DNA from: Bdellovibrio sp. SKB1291214
Lineage (GTDB): Bacteria > Bdellovibrionota > Bdellovibrionia > Bdellovibrionales > Bdellovibrionaceae
Assembly (NCBI RefSeq): GCF_002209355.2
Contig: NZ_CP106855.1
Location: 3,038,001-3,102,000 of the forward strand
Length of the DNA: 64,000 bases
Direction of reading: 5' to 3'
In this document: piece by piece, positions 53,965-62,146 of the stretch
Layout of the letters: every line of letters begins with the position of its first letter
How positions within the stretch are numbered: the first letter of the stretch is position 1
Position numbers and translations under genes: made by a program
Notes under the pieces: generated by a model
Databases searched by the model: none
Seen by the model: the letters and a program-made list of their open reading frames with translations, nothing else
Told to the model about the DNA's origin: nothing

Positions 53965-55254
53965 TTAGAACGCCCAATGGGGTCCCGAGACGGTTTGGCC
54001 GTTGATCGTAGCCGAAGTTCCTTTGATGCCCACATAAACCGAGCGCCCCAAGAAGAAAGGCAATCCCCAGTCAAAGGGGACGTCCGCGTCTGAAGGGCTA
54101 CCGGTTTCACCCATGTCCGCCGTATTGAAAGCGATATTGCTATAAACCATGCTATATGGGGTCGCCGAAGCCAAAGTAATCATGTTACCGACTTTAAATG
54201 ACACCGCTTGAGTTACGGAGCCTGACTTCATCGTCGCAGTTATTGTTGTTTCCGTAGCCGGGCAGAAAAAATCTGTACTTCCGGAACAAAGCGCTGGGTT
54301 GCCGCCAACACGTGGGAAACCATTAAAGTTTGTTCCACTGTCGATGAATGCGTACTCATAGTCTCTGTTATTAAAGCGAGTTACAAACGTAGCATCGTTT
54401 TCGACGGGGAATACTGTAACTCCTGTCGGAGAATTGTATGCGTCAGTGCCGATTCCTAAAATCATATAACCATAAGCTGCCCCCGCACCTGTCGAACTGA
54501 CCGATGGAAGTTTCAGCACCAAACCGTTGTCATAACCCGTTGGCATTTTTGCTACGGGATTTGCGATCTGGTCTGCAGCAGCAACAGTCGTCATACTGCA
54601 ACTAACAGCTGTACATTTCCAATATTTACGGGTCGCCGTTAAAGTACAGCCGTTGGCACCGGCATAGCCGACACTGCAGTCCTCAACAAATGAACCTACA
54701 CCAATGATACCATTGAAACCTGCCTCAGACGGATCCTTATCAGGACTAGAGCTGCATCCGCTTGCGTTTGAATATTTTGAATCCAAAGTCACAATAGAAA
54801 TACCAGATGGATTATTCGTAGCCGTGCTCAGATTACCAAGTTTAACATCGGCCTTTACAACTTGCCCCCAGTGACCAGATCCATCCAGATATCCAGTGCA
54901 GCTAGCAAGTCCATATCCATTACCCATATCAACTTGGGTCAATGGCACTGAAATGAGGGATTTAAAAATTTTCAAACCATAGCTACCGGTATCAACCAGA
55001 ATATTGTCGATGGTCTGACAGTTCGACGTCCCGGGGGTACAAATCGTCACGCTAATGCAAGGTTCGTTTGCATAACCATCGACTCCGCAGGCTCCGACTG
55101 ACATGGGAATGACGTTATCACCCGATAAAGCTGTCGGGTAATAAACAGAAGCAGCGAGAGTTTTAGAACCCACAGTGCTGCCGTTACAGCCCACTTGATT
55201 CACACCAACAATTAAAATACCTAAAAGAATTAAAATCGATTTGATGCTATTCAT
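53965..55254 (-). CDS. DUF3443 lipoprotein with aspartyl-protease-like motifs
   Basis: 429 aa. Signal peptide with lipobox VGC (Cys ~23). PCISVTICTPGTSNCQTIDNILVDTGSYGLKI and, later, YEYAFIDSGTNFNGFP: a DTGS and a DSGT, in the right order and with hydrophobic flanks, as in pepsin-like aspartic proteases. Several Cys pairs suggest disulphides. It overlaps the DUF2844 gene by 8 bases; this pair is known from other proteobacteria (Burkholderia and relatives, from memory). The name DUF3443 is from pattern recognition. Proteolytic activity is inferred, not established. Confidence 0.75.
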   Translation of the reverse strand: MNSIKSILILLGILIVGVNQVGCNGSTVGSKTLAASVYYPTALSGDNVIPMSVGACGVDGYANEPCISVTICTPGTSNCQTIDNILVDTGSYGLKIFKSLISVPLTQVDMGNGYGLASCTGYLDGSGHWGQVVKADVKLGNLSTATNNPSGISIVTLDSKYSNASGCSSSPDKDPSEAGFNGIIGVGSFVEDCSVGYAGANGCTLTATRKYWKCTAVSCSMTTVAAADQIANPVAKMPTGYDNGLVLKLPSVSSTGAGAAYGYMILGIGTDAYNSPTGVTVFPVENDATFVTRFNNRDYEYAFIDSGTNFNGFPRVGGNPALCSGSTDFFCPATETTITATMKSGSVTQAVSFKVGNMITLASATPYSMVYSNIAFNTADMGETGSPSDADVPFDWGLPFFLGRSVYVGIKGTSATINGQTVSGPHWAF

Positions 55255-55720
55255 TGAAGTTTATTTCCTTTAGATCAAAACCTAGCGGCAGGCTTGCCGG
55301 AATGTAGGCACGGCCCCTTTGATCCGTTTGACGACTTGAGCCTTCAACGACAATATTGTCCGTGGAAATTTTCAAAGTTCTGCGACCGAATTGACGGCCA
55401 CGTGCTTTCACAGCAGATTTATATTCAGGCAGATAAATGCCTAGTAACGTATCTAGCGGCGGAAGGTCCACTCCCTTCCAGGAAATACCAAAAACTCTGC
55501 CCTGCGAGTTCACAAACTGGCGAATGGCCACGCCATCGATGGTGCTCTCAGAAACAGAATAGGTAGAGCCTGATGCTGTGACTGAAGTTGCTTGACGGGA
55601 GTTGGAAGTTGAGTTTGCAGAAGATGAGGTGACCAATTGATCGCCTAAGGCTGCGTGGGTGGAGATCACAAACAATGTTGAACAGGCCGCTAGGAACGGG
55701 CCCCAAATCTGAAGTTTCAT
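55247..55720 (-). CDS. DUF2844 family secreted protein
   Basis: 157 aa with a signal peptide (GPFLAACSTLFVISTHA). Conserved features: SESTIDGVAIRQFVNSQGRVFGISWKGVDLPPLDTLLGIYLPEYKSA, typical of DUF2844, whose members precede DUF3443. The DG..VRQFV..G.VFGVSW.GP..PDL..LLG.YF pattern is recalled from the family. Function unknown. The pair could be a protease and its partner, or jointly anchored in the outer membrane. Confidence 0.78.
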   Translation of the reverse strand: MKLQIWGPFLAACSTLFVISTHAALGDQLVTSSSANSTSNSRQATSVTASGSTYSVSESTIDGVAIRQFVNSQGRVFGISWKGVDLPPLDTLLGIYLPEYKSAVKARGRQFGRRTLKISTDNIVVEGSSRQTDQRGRAYIPASLPLGFDLKEINFNE

Positions 55721-55888
55721 ATAGGCTCCAAGTCTTTATATTTTCGGCCTTTTTAGACCTTTTCGTAAGACCCTTGATGAAGATTTAACACTTAAGTCCC
55801 ACATGGTTACGTTCCATTCTGTGAATGAGATTTTGGAGCTCTGCATTTGCTCGGGACGCGCCCATGAAGTCTTGCTAACATTCTCAAT

Positions 55889-56917
55889 ATGAAACATTTC
55901 GAAACACTGACTAACTATCGCGCCTATGAGATTCAAAACTTCCGCATCGAGACATTGCAGATCAACAGTCAATGCTTGAAAGACAATCCTCTTAAAGATT
56001 CATCGGTTCGCTTCAACCCCCTGTTGCTTCCAAAAACAGAAGGTCCTTGGCCCGTGGTTATGGTGTTGGGTGGATTCAGTGGGAATGCTCCTTTTTATTT
56101 CAATCCAAAATTCAATGAGCAAAATACAATTCAAGTCATCGATAAACTTTTTGAAAGTGGCGAAGCTCCTGAAGCCTTGTATGTGTTCGTGGATGCCTTA
56201 AGCACCTGGGGTGGATCGCAGTTTTTAAATTCTGCAGCGATTGGAAACTATCAAGACTATATCATGACCGAGATCGTCACCGCTTTGTCGCACTACCCGA
56301 TTTCAAAAAATCCCAAAGACTGGTGTGTGATGGGAGGCTCCAGCGGCGGATACGGAGCCTTACAGTTAGCAACTCAGTTTCCAGAAACCTTTGGTTTGTG
56401 TGCGGCTATCGCTCCGGATTCATTTTTCGATGCCAGTATCATCAATGATCTTTACCAGGCACTTCCTGTCTGGGAAAAATACGGGCAATCAGGTTTGAGA
56501 GTTTTAGAAGAACTTCGTAGCGGAAAGCTTACCAAGTTTCGTAACTGGCATTCACTGCTCAACGCATTTGGAATGTCTGCGTGCTACTCTCCAAAAGGAT
56601 CAGCGGGTGATTTTCATTTTCCTTTGGATCCTCGCACCGGAAATAAAATCGTTGAGATCTGGCAGCAGTGGCTGGAAAAAGATCCTGTCCATTTTTTACC
56701 AAAACGCTTGAACTCCCTTCGAAAACTTGAAGGGATTTATTTAGACGTCGGAACGAAAGACAATTTCCATCTGCAGTATGGGGCTCGTCAAATTTCGCAC
56801 CTGCTTAAGGAAAATAATGTGTCCCATGATTATGTCGAATTCGATGGAAACCACTTCGACATCGGGGATCGTCGTCCTGAAGTTTGGAAGTGGCTAACGA
56901 CTTACTGGCGTAAATAG
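55889..56917 (+). CDS. Esterase-D-like alpha/beta hydrolase
   Basis: 342 aa. An N-terminal beta region (RAYEIQNFRIETLQINSQCLKDNPLKD) and a catalytic alpha/beta domain: VVMVLGGFSGN oxyanion strand, nucleophile Ser in GGSSGGYGALQLA, Asp in DVGTKDNFHLQYG and His in FDGNHFDIGDR. Similar to putative esterases of the esterase D/enterochelin esterase group. No ribosome binding site; TAACAT seven bases upstream suggests a short or absent leader. Substrate unknown. Confidence 0.85.
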   Translation: MKHFETLTNYRAYEIQNFRIETLQINSQCLKDNPLKDSSVRFNPLLLPKTEGPWPVVMVLGGFSGNAPFYFNPKFNEQNTIQVIDKLFESGEAPEALYVFVDALSTWGGSQFLNSAAIGNYQDYIMTEIVTALSHYPISKNPKDWCVMGGSSGGYGALQLATQFPETFGLCAAIAPDSFFDASIINDLYQALPVWEKYGQSGLRVLEELRSGKLTKFRNWHSLLNAFGMSACYSPKGSAGDFHFPLDPRTGNKIVEIWQQWLEKDPVHFLPKRLNSLRKLEGIYLDVGTKDNFHLQYGARQISHLLKENNVSHDYVEFDGNHFDIGDRRPEVWKWLTTYWRK

Positions 56918-56921
56918 AGTT

Positions 56922-57848
56922 TTAAGGATTGCAGAGCTCTTCGCGTATTTTAAAGAAAAGCTCTGGATAGTCCGTGATAATTCCATCAGCCCCTGATTCG
57001 ATGACCTTTCGAATCTCACTTTCCTGATTTGGCGTCCAGACGATGGCTTTGATTCCTTTTTTATGAAGATTCAAAATCAGTTCTGGCGTCACTTGCCAGA
57101 AACCGGGCGTGACAGTGGTGGCTCCCGTATCTTTTGCTGCTTTTTCAGCAGCTCTCGCGTCTCCGATTAAGGGGACAACTTGAATGTCGGGGGCTTTTTC
57201 TTTGAACTTTTTTAGGAACTCTTGGTTAAAGCTTTGAACGAAAAAGCGATCATTCGACCAGCCACCTTCACGAATCACTTTAATGATCATTTCGATATAT
57301 TCCGCTTGAGGTGGATAGAACTGTTGTTGATCTAAAAAGTACTTAACTTCGATATTAAGACCCACAGGCTTTCCGGATTTAGCTTTACGGTCTTTAAAAA
57401 CAGCAAAAACTTCTTTCAGCTCCGGAATGGGCTCTAGCTTAGATTCGTCAAATTTCTTAATGCCGCAACGAACTTCTTTTTCTTGTTCATAAGTCATGTC
57501 GAAAAGAGCCGCCTTTAACAAAGACTTCCCCTTCACTCCACAACGTTCCACATTCACATTCGGAATGGCGTCATGAGCAACCACGATGTGATTATCGCTG
57601 GTTACTTGCAAATCCAACTCTGCCCAATCCACCCCGACATCATAGGCAGCTTTAAAGGAGGCAATGGTGTTATCCGGATATCCATTCATTCCACGATGAC
57701 CGTGAACGACCATCTGTGAAGCCGTAATACAGGGCGTGATATTGAGTCCCGCACTGGCCAAACTACGGGACACTTGGGGTGTCGCCTGAGCCATAGGTGT
57801 CAGTGGCAGCAAAGCCAACGAGAAAATCAGAATGGAATTTAACTGCAT
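56922..57848 (-). CDS. Glycerophosphodiester phosphodiesterase, exported
   Basis: 308 aa with a signal peptide (SILIFSLALLPLTPMAQA). GDPD TIM-barrel motifs: HGHRGMNGYPDNTIASFKAAYDVG (HRG..PDN), WAELDLQVTSDNHIVVAHD, NIEVKY and IVWTPNQESEIRKVIESGADGIITDYPE. It hydrolyses glycerophosphodiesters to glycerol-3-phosphate and an alcohol, periplasmic here. Ca-dependence would be usual. Confidence 0.93.
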   Translation of the reverse strand: MQLNSILIFSLALLPLTPMAQATPQVSRSLASAGLNITPCITASQMVVHGHRGMNGYPDNTIASFKAAYDVGVDWAELDLQVTSDNHIVVAHDAIPNVNVERCGVKGKSLLKAALFDMTYEQEKEVRCGIKKFDESKLEPIPELKEVFAVFKDRKAKSGKPVGLNIEVKYFLDQQQFYPPQAEYIEMIIKVIREGGWSNDRFFVQSFNQEFLKKFKEKAPDIQVVPLIGDARAAEKAAKDTGATTVTPGFWQVTPELILNLHKKGIKAIVWTPNQESEIRKVIESGADGIITDYPELFFKIREELCNP

Positions 57849-57902
57849 ACCTTAAGGATGACCTGGCCTTCAGCCAAATTCCATAGAATTTCCGAAAAAA
57901 AC

Positions 57903-58229
57903 CTATTCTACGAACTTAAGGCCAATGATGCCGACAATGATCATCCCTAAAAACGCCAGCTTTAAAAGCGAAAGAGGTTCTTTGAAGATCAAAGTACCCA
58001 TCACCACCGCGCCAACGGCGCCAATACCAGTCCAGACGGTGTAAGACACCCCTACCGGTAGCACCCGCATCGCAAGTGACAAAAGATAGAAACTAATACC
58101 CATCGTCACCAATGTGAAAATGGACGGCACTAATTTCGTAAAACCTTCAGAATACTTAAGGCCCGATGCCCAAATAAACTCCAAGACACCTGCAATAACC
58201 AAAACGATCCAAGCTGTTGTCGTTGTCAC
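57903..58229 (-). CDS. SMR-family transporter, SugE/Gdx-like
   Basis: 108 aa with four membrane helices. GVLEFIWASGLKYSEGFTKL carries the essential membrane Glu and the WASGLKYS..FT pattern that separates SugE/Gdx (guanidinium exporters) from EmrE-type drug exporters. GTG start, six bases after AAGGGA. No guanidine riboswitch is visible upstream. No second SMR gene adjoins, so a homodimer is expected. Confidence 0.88.
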   Translation of the reverse strand: MTTTTAWIVLVIAGVLEFIWASGLKYSEGFTKLVPSIFTLVTMGISFYLLSLAMRVLPVGVSYTVWTGIGAVGAVVMGTLIFKEPLSLLKLAFLGMIIVGIIGLKFVE

Positions 58230-58427
58230 AACTTTTCCCTTCGAAGTTTCTTAAACTTCACTCTTCAATTTTTTCTGCAAGTCGTTTGTAAAGGAGGGAG
58301 ACTTTCATATCCCGAGCAAGCACCAAAGATTTTAATGCTTAGATAAATCAACCATCGCATAATTTGTCATTTGAGAAAAGCCTAAAATTTCTTGCGACTC
58401 AAAACACAAAGGAACAGACTGTCGAAT

Positions 58428-59387
58428 ATGAAACACTCCATCCTTCTGCCGTATCTGGCTCCGCAAAACGTAGTAATTCTAGCCAATCAAAAATTCGAAG
58501 CCGTTGTTGCTGATCGCGAATTAACGACTGATGAAATCATCCAGCTCAGTCACGACAATAAATCTCAAGGCATCGTGGTTGTTCCAAAACAAAAAATTAC
58601 GAAGGATGTGATTGCGCAACTTCCCGATTCTGTGAAAATCATCGCGACCAGCAGTGTGGGTTTTGATCATCTGGATATCCATGCTGCGAAAGAGCGTGGA
58701 ATTTACCTTACCAATACGCCTGATGTTTTAACAGAATGCACAGCAGATATTGCCATGCTGTTATTGCTCAACGCCTGTCGCAGAGGCCGCGAGTATTTGG
58801 AAATCATGGAATCCGGTTGGAGAAAAACCTATAGCCAATCTGAGATGCTGGGAATAAAAGTCAGTGGAAAAACACTGGGTATTTACGGCATGGGCCGCAT
58901 TGGACAAGCCGTTGCCGATCGCGCCCGCGGCTTTGGGATGAAGATTGTGTATTGTAATCGAAAAAGACTGCCGCCCGACCTGGAAAAAGGAGCAACTTAC
59001 TATTCTGATTTTCACCAGATGCTTCCTTTTTGCGAAATCCTATCACTCAATGCTCCCGGCACGGCAGAAACCAAACACATCATCAACGATGAGACTTTCG
59101 CTTTGATGCCAAATCGCTCGGTATTAATCAACGTGGCTCGCGGCAGCCTGGTCGACGAAGAGGCCTTAATACGTGCGCTGCAATCTGGAAAATTATTTGC
59201 AGCAGGCTTAGATGTTTTCGACAAGGAGCCTGATTACAATTTAAAGCTTAAAGACTTTCATAATGTTTTCCTGACTCCTCACATGGGCAGCGCGACTCAG
59301 GAAACCCGCGATGCTATGGGTTACCGGGCACTGGAAAATATTGGTCAAGTTTTAAAAGGACAAAAGCCCCAAGATAGCCTGTGGTAG
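58428..59387 (+). CDS. D-2-hydroxyacid dehydrogenase (glyoxylate/hydroxypyruvate type)
   Basis: 319 aa from ATG 58428 (AAAGGA about 11 bases upstream). Rossmann nucleotide motif GIYGMGRIGQAVADRARGFGMKI and substrate motifs LINVARGSLVDEEALIRAL (Arg), DVFDKEP (Glu) and LTPHMGSAT (His), as in GRHPR and related NAD(P)H-dependent reductases. CNRKR after the second strand could favour NADPH. It reduces a 2-keto acid such as glyoxylate or hydroxypyruvate; which one is not fixed by sequence. Confidence 0.93.
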   Translation: MKHSILLPYLAPQNVVILANQKFEAVVADRELTTDEIIQLSHDNKSQGIVVVPKQKITKDVIAQLPDSVKIIATSSVGFDHLDIHAAKERGIYLTNTPDVLTECTADIAMLLLLNACRRGREYLEIMESGWRKTYSQSEMLGIKVSGKTLGIYGMGRIGQAVADRARGFGMKIVYCNRKRLPPDLEKGATYYSDFHQMLPFCEILSLNAPGTAETKHIINDETFALMPNRSVLINVARGSLVDEEALIRALQSGKLFAAGLDVFDKEPDYNLKLKDFHNVFLTPHMGSATQETRDAMGYRALENIGQVLKGQKPQDSLW

Positions 59388-59464
59388 TGTCTTTTCACAT
59401 TCCTGCCACTTCCCTCTCCATGGAAAGAGGCAAGCGCGGCACTCTGTTTTTTGGGGGGCTCCAA

Positions 59465-60742
59465 GTGAAAAAAGTCATTATCATTGGCGCTGGTGTTGCG
59501 GGTTTAAATTGTGCAAAAATACTAACAAAGGCAGGTGTTCACTGCACTTTGATTGAAGCCCGGAATCGGATCGGAGGGCGCGCCTTCAGTGTTCCTGGAA
59601 CATTTCCTGCCATCGAGTTGGGTCCAGAGTTTATTCATGGAGCAGAAAAGCCGATGATGAACTTTATTTCCGAACGACAAATTCCTTTTACAGATCTTTG
59701 TGACAATCATCTTTATTTTCAACGGGGCAAATTGCACGAGTCCCGGGATTTTTGGGAAAAAATCGAAAGAATTAGCAGCCGACTTAAAAGTGACAGACCC
59801 AAAGACCGATCTTTGAATGATTTTTTAAAAACGCATCAGCGCAGTATTCCAAAACAAGATATTGGAATTTATAAATCTTTTATCGAAGGATTCGATGCGG
59901 CTGACCTAAAGCTCGCCGGAGAAAAAGGTTTGGCAGAGGCCGAAGGTTCCGAGGAACCAGAAATTAATGGCCAAAGTCAGTTCCGCCCAGGCAAGGGGTA
60001 TTCCCATTTTGTCGATGAACTTTTTAAATCATCTGTATTAAAAAAATCAGACATTCGCTTGCAGCACGAGGTGACCTCTATTGAATGGGAACAAAAGTTG
60101 GTCCGCATCTTTTGCAAAGGAAAAAGAATCCCATACACTGCCGATTTCGTCGTAGTCACTCTGCCCATCGGAGTTTTGAAATCAAAGAATTACTTCCACC
60201 CAGAAATTCCAAAAATATCGCAGGCCCTGGAGTCCATTCATATGGGAAATGTTTTACGCATCTCCTTTGAATTTACTCATCGATTTTGGGAAAACCTTTC
60301 CAAGCGCCCTGTCTCTTTTTTACATGCGGGACCAGACATGTACTTCCCTACCTGGTGGACGCAAGCTCCCCATCGTTCTAACTTTTTAACTGCCTGGCAA
60401 GGCGGCCCCAAAGCGCTTGAACTTTCATCGATGACGACCCAGGAAAAAAATCAAGCCGCCTTTAAAACTTTAAGCATCCTGACTGGAAGATCTCTGGCGT
60501 TTATCAAAAAGAACTATGTAAGACATCATTTTCACGATTGGAACAAAGACCCTTATACAAGGGGCGCTTACTCCTATATGGGGATTCAACATGATCATGA
60601 AAACGAGGATCTTCGCAAAGTTCACCAAGGAAAAATCATCCTTGCCGGAGAAGGCACCACCACCGGAGCCAACATGGGAACCATCCAGGGCGCCCTGATG
60701 TCAGGTCAGCGCGCCGCCTCTCAAATTTTACGTGCGAGATAA
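59465..60742 (+). CDS. FAD-dependent amine oxidase (monoamine oxidase/LSD1-like)
   Basis: About 425 aa from GTG 59465; an ATG at 59420 is possible. FAD-binding KVIIIGAGVAGLNCAKILTKAGV and EARNRIGGRAFSV, then IELGPEFIHG, and C-terminal KIILAGEGTTTGANMGTIQGALMSGQRAASQI. The family oxidises primary or polyamines, including polyamine oxidases. The C-terminal EGTTT takes the place of the usual GE.T/H. No signal peptide; cytoplasmic. Overlaps the coding end of the dehydrogenase if the early start is used. Confidence 0.88.
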   Translation: MKKVIIIGAGVAGLNCAKILTKAGVHCTLIEARNRIGGRAFSVPGTFPAIELGPEFIHGAEKPMMNFISERQIPFTDLCDNHLYFQRGKLHESRDFWEKIERISSRLKSDRPKDRSLNDFLKTHQRSIPKQDIGIYKSFIEGFDAADLKLAGEKGLAEAEGSEEPEINGQSQFRPGKGYSHFVDELFKSSVLKKSDIRLQHEVTSIEWEQKLVRIFCKGKRIPYTADFVVVTLPIGVLKSKNYFHPEIPKISQALESIHMGNVLRISFEFTHRFWENLSKRPVSFLHAGPDMYFPTWWTQAPHRSNFLTAWQGGPKALELSSMTTQEKNQAAFKTLSILTGRSLAFIKKNYVRHHFHDWNKDPYTRGAYSYMGIQHDHENEDLRKVHQGKIILAGEGTTTGANMGTIQGALMSGQRAASQILRAR

Positions 60743-60765
60743 AATCCCACAGCCGCACTAAAACG

Positions 60766-60792
60766 AAAAAAGGAGCCTTTAGGGCTGCTTTT
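60766..60792. terminator. Terminator between convergent genes
   Basis: AAAAAAGGAGCC and GGGCTGCTTTT pair with one mismatch and flank the stop of the membrane protein gene; usable for the amine oxidase gene (plus). Confidence 0.6.
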
Positions 60793-61360
60793 CAATATCG
60801 ATCACGATGCCTCGGTCTTTCCATTTTCTGTAAAGAGCCGGTATCGAAATCATCAAAACCATGATGACTACCGCGGCCCAAGTTCCATCTCCTAAGATAT
60901 TATTCAAGAATAACGTCGACGCCATCACCACCCAGAAAAAAAGCATATCGCCTGCAATGGCGATTGCCCAACCCGTTAAAAAACTGTGACCTTGGGAAAG
61001 AGCAGCGGCCCTTCCCGTCATTGGATCCACACCGAATGCGATCATGATTAAAACGACAGGCCCCGGCTTGGTCCCATATCGAGCAATTGTTTTGGCCGTG
61101 ATCTCGCGCGAAATTTTCAAGGTGTTCGCCAGAATAGGAATATGCCTTGCAAGCCATAAAACGACCATCATCATCGGCTCAAATACAAACGCCAGCAAAA
61201 CATCTGAACAGAAATATAAGGCACTCATCGCCAGCCAACCCATTCCGCGACTGTTAGCCAAAATCACACCTGCGGGAATTCCTCCACCGACGGGAACAGT
61301 AAATAAAACAAAGACGTCCCAAAAATTTTTAAATGAATGAACTGAATGAACTGGAGCCAT
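60779..61360 (-). CDS. Small four- to five-helix membrane protein
   Basis: 193 aa with about five hydrophobic helices. FTVPVGGGIPAGVILANSRGMGW near the start and FVFEPMMMVVLWL resemble small multidrug-export family (PF06695) proteins, but I am not sure of the match. AAGG before ATG. It sits between the infC terminator and the amine oxidase gene, apparently as a single gene. Function unknown. Confidence 0.6.
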   Translation of the reverse strand: MAPVHSVHSFKNFWDVFVLFTVPVGGGIPAGVILANSRGMGWLAMSALYFCSDVLLAFVFEPMMMVVLWLARHIPILANTLKISREITAKTIARYGTKPGPVVLIMIAFGVDPMTGRAAALSQGHSFLTGWAIAIAGDMLFFWVVMASTLFLNNILGDGTWAAVVIMVLMISIPALYRKWKDRGIVIDIEKQP

Positions 61361-61384
61361 TTAACCTTCACTCCTTGCAAACAA

Positions 61385-61410
61385 AAAAGGCAGCCTTATG
61401 GCTGCCTTTT
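61385..61410 (-). terminator. Terminator after infC
   Basis: AAAAGGCAGCC and GGCTGCCTTTT form a perfect 11-base stem with a four-base loop and a T run on the minus strand, 11 bases past the infC stop. Confidence 0.93.
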
Positions 61411-61421
61411 GAAACGAAGAT

Positions 61422-62096
61422 CTAGTCCTCGTCATCTCCGTGCTCTTCGTTTTTAAGTTCGTCGAGCTCTTTCGTGTCTTGTTTAGACTTGTTCGGATGT
61501 GCTTTTTGGTATTCTTTGATTTTCAAAGGATCTGGAGCAAGCATCAAGAACATTTGCTTACCTTCCATTTTAGGTTGAGATTCAACCAATGCAAGGTCGT
61601 CAACGAAAGCGATCGCTTTCTTCATAACGTCCAAACCCACCTCTTGATGGGCCAATTCACGACCCATAAAGCGCAATGAAACTTTCACTTTATCGCCATC
61701 CAAAAGGAAGCGACGAGCGTGATTCATCTTAGTTTCGAAGTCATGTTGATCTGTACGAGGGCGCAATTGCACCTCTTTGATCGTCACAACAGTTTGCTTT
61801 TTACGAGCAGCTGTTGCTTGTTTCTTTTTCTCGTACTTCCACTTGCCGTAATCCATGATTTTACAAGTAGGAGGAGTTGCTGTTGGAGCAATCTCCAGAA
61901 GATCCAATCCACGATCTTCAGCAATGCGAATCGCCTCAGGTACAGTCATAACACCCAACATGTTACCTTCGTCGTCGATAACACGAATTTGTTGGGCGCG
62001 AATTTCGCGATTCACTCTCAAAGAGTCTTTAGAGTCTTTCTTGTTGCGATCAAAGCGACCGCCACCGCCTCCAAAATTTCCTGAAAACTTGCTAAT
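61422..62096 (-). CDS. infC: Translation initiation factor IF-3
   Basis: 224 aa starting at ATT 62096, six bases after GGAGG. This frame is open and gives a Gly-rich, charged N-terminal extension (SKFSGNFGGGGGRFDRNKK) before the standard RVNREIRAQQIRVIDDEGNMLGVM. The core is complete: LLEIAPTATPPTCKIMDYGKWKYE and KVSLRFMGRELAHQEVG. The C-terminal tail is rich in Glu/Asp. IF-3 proofreads start codons, and in E. coli its own AUU start makes synthesis self-limiting; the same device seems present here. Later candidate starts such as TTG 62021 lack a ribosome binding site. It begins 50 bases after thrS. Confidence 0.93.
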   Translation of the reverse strand: MSKFSGNFGGGGGRFDRNKKDSKDSLRVNREIRAQQIRVIDDEGNMLGVMTVPEAIRIAEDRGLDLLEIAPTATPPTCKIMDYGKWKYEKKKQATAARKKQTVVTIKEVQLRPRTDQHDFETKMNHARRFLLDGDKVKVSLRFMGRELAHQEVGLDVMKKAIAFVDDLALVESQPKMEGKQMFLMLAPDPLKIKEYQKAHPNKSKQDTKELDELKNEEHGDDED

Positions 62097-62146
62097 GGTA
62101 AACCTCCGGGGTTTAGTTAAATACTAGCGTCACCTAAGTGCGACGA

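Noticed and set aside
58230-58427. Guanidine riboswitch upstream of the SugE-like gene
   Set aside because: The leader lacks the conserved ACGR-type or guanidine-III elements that I could recognise.
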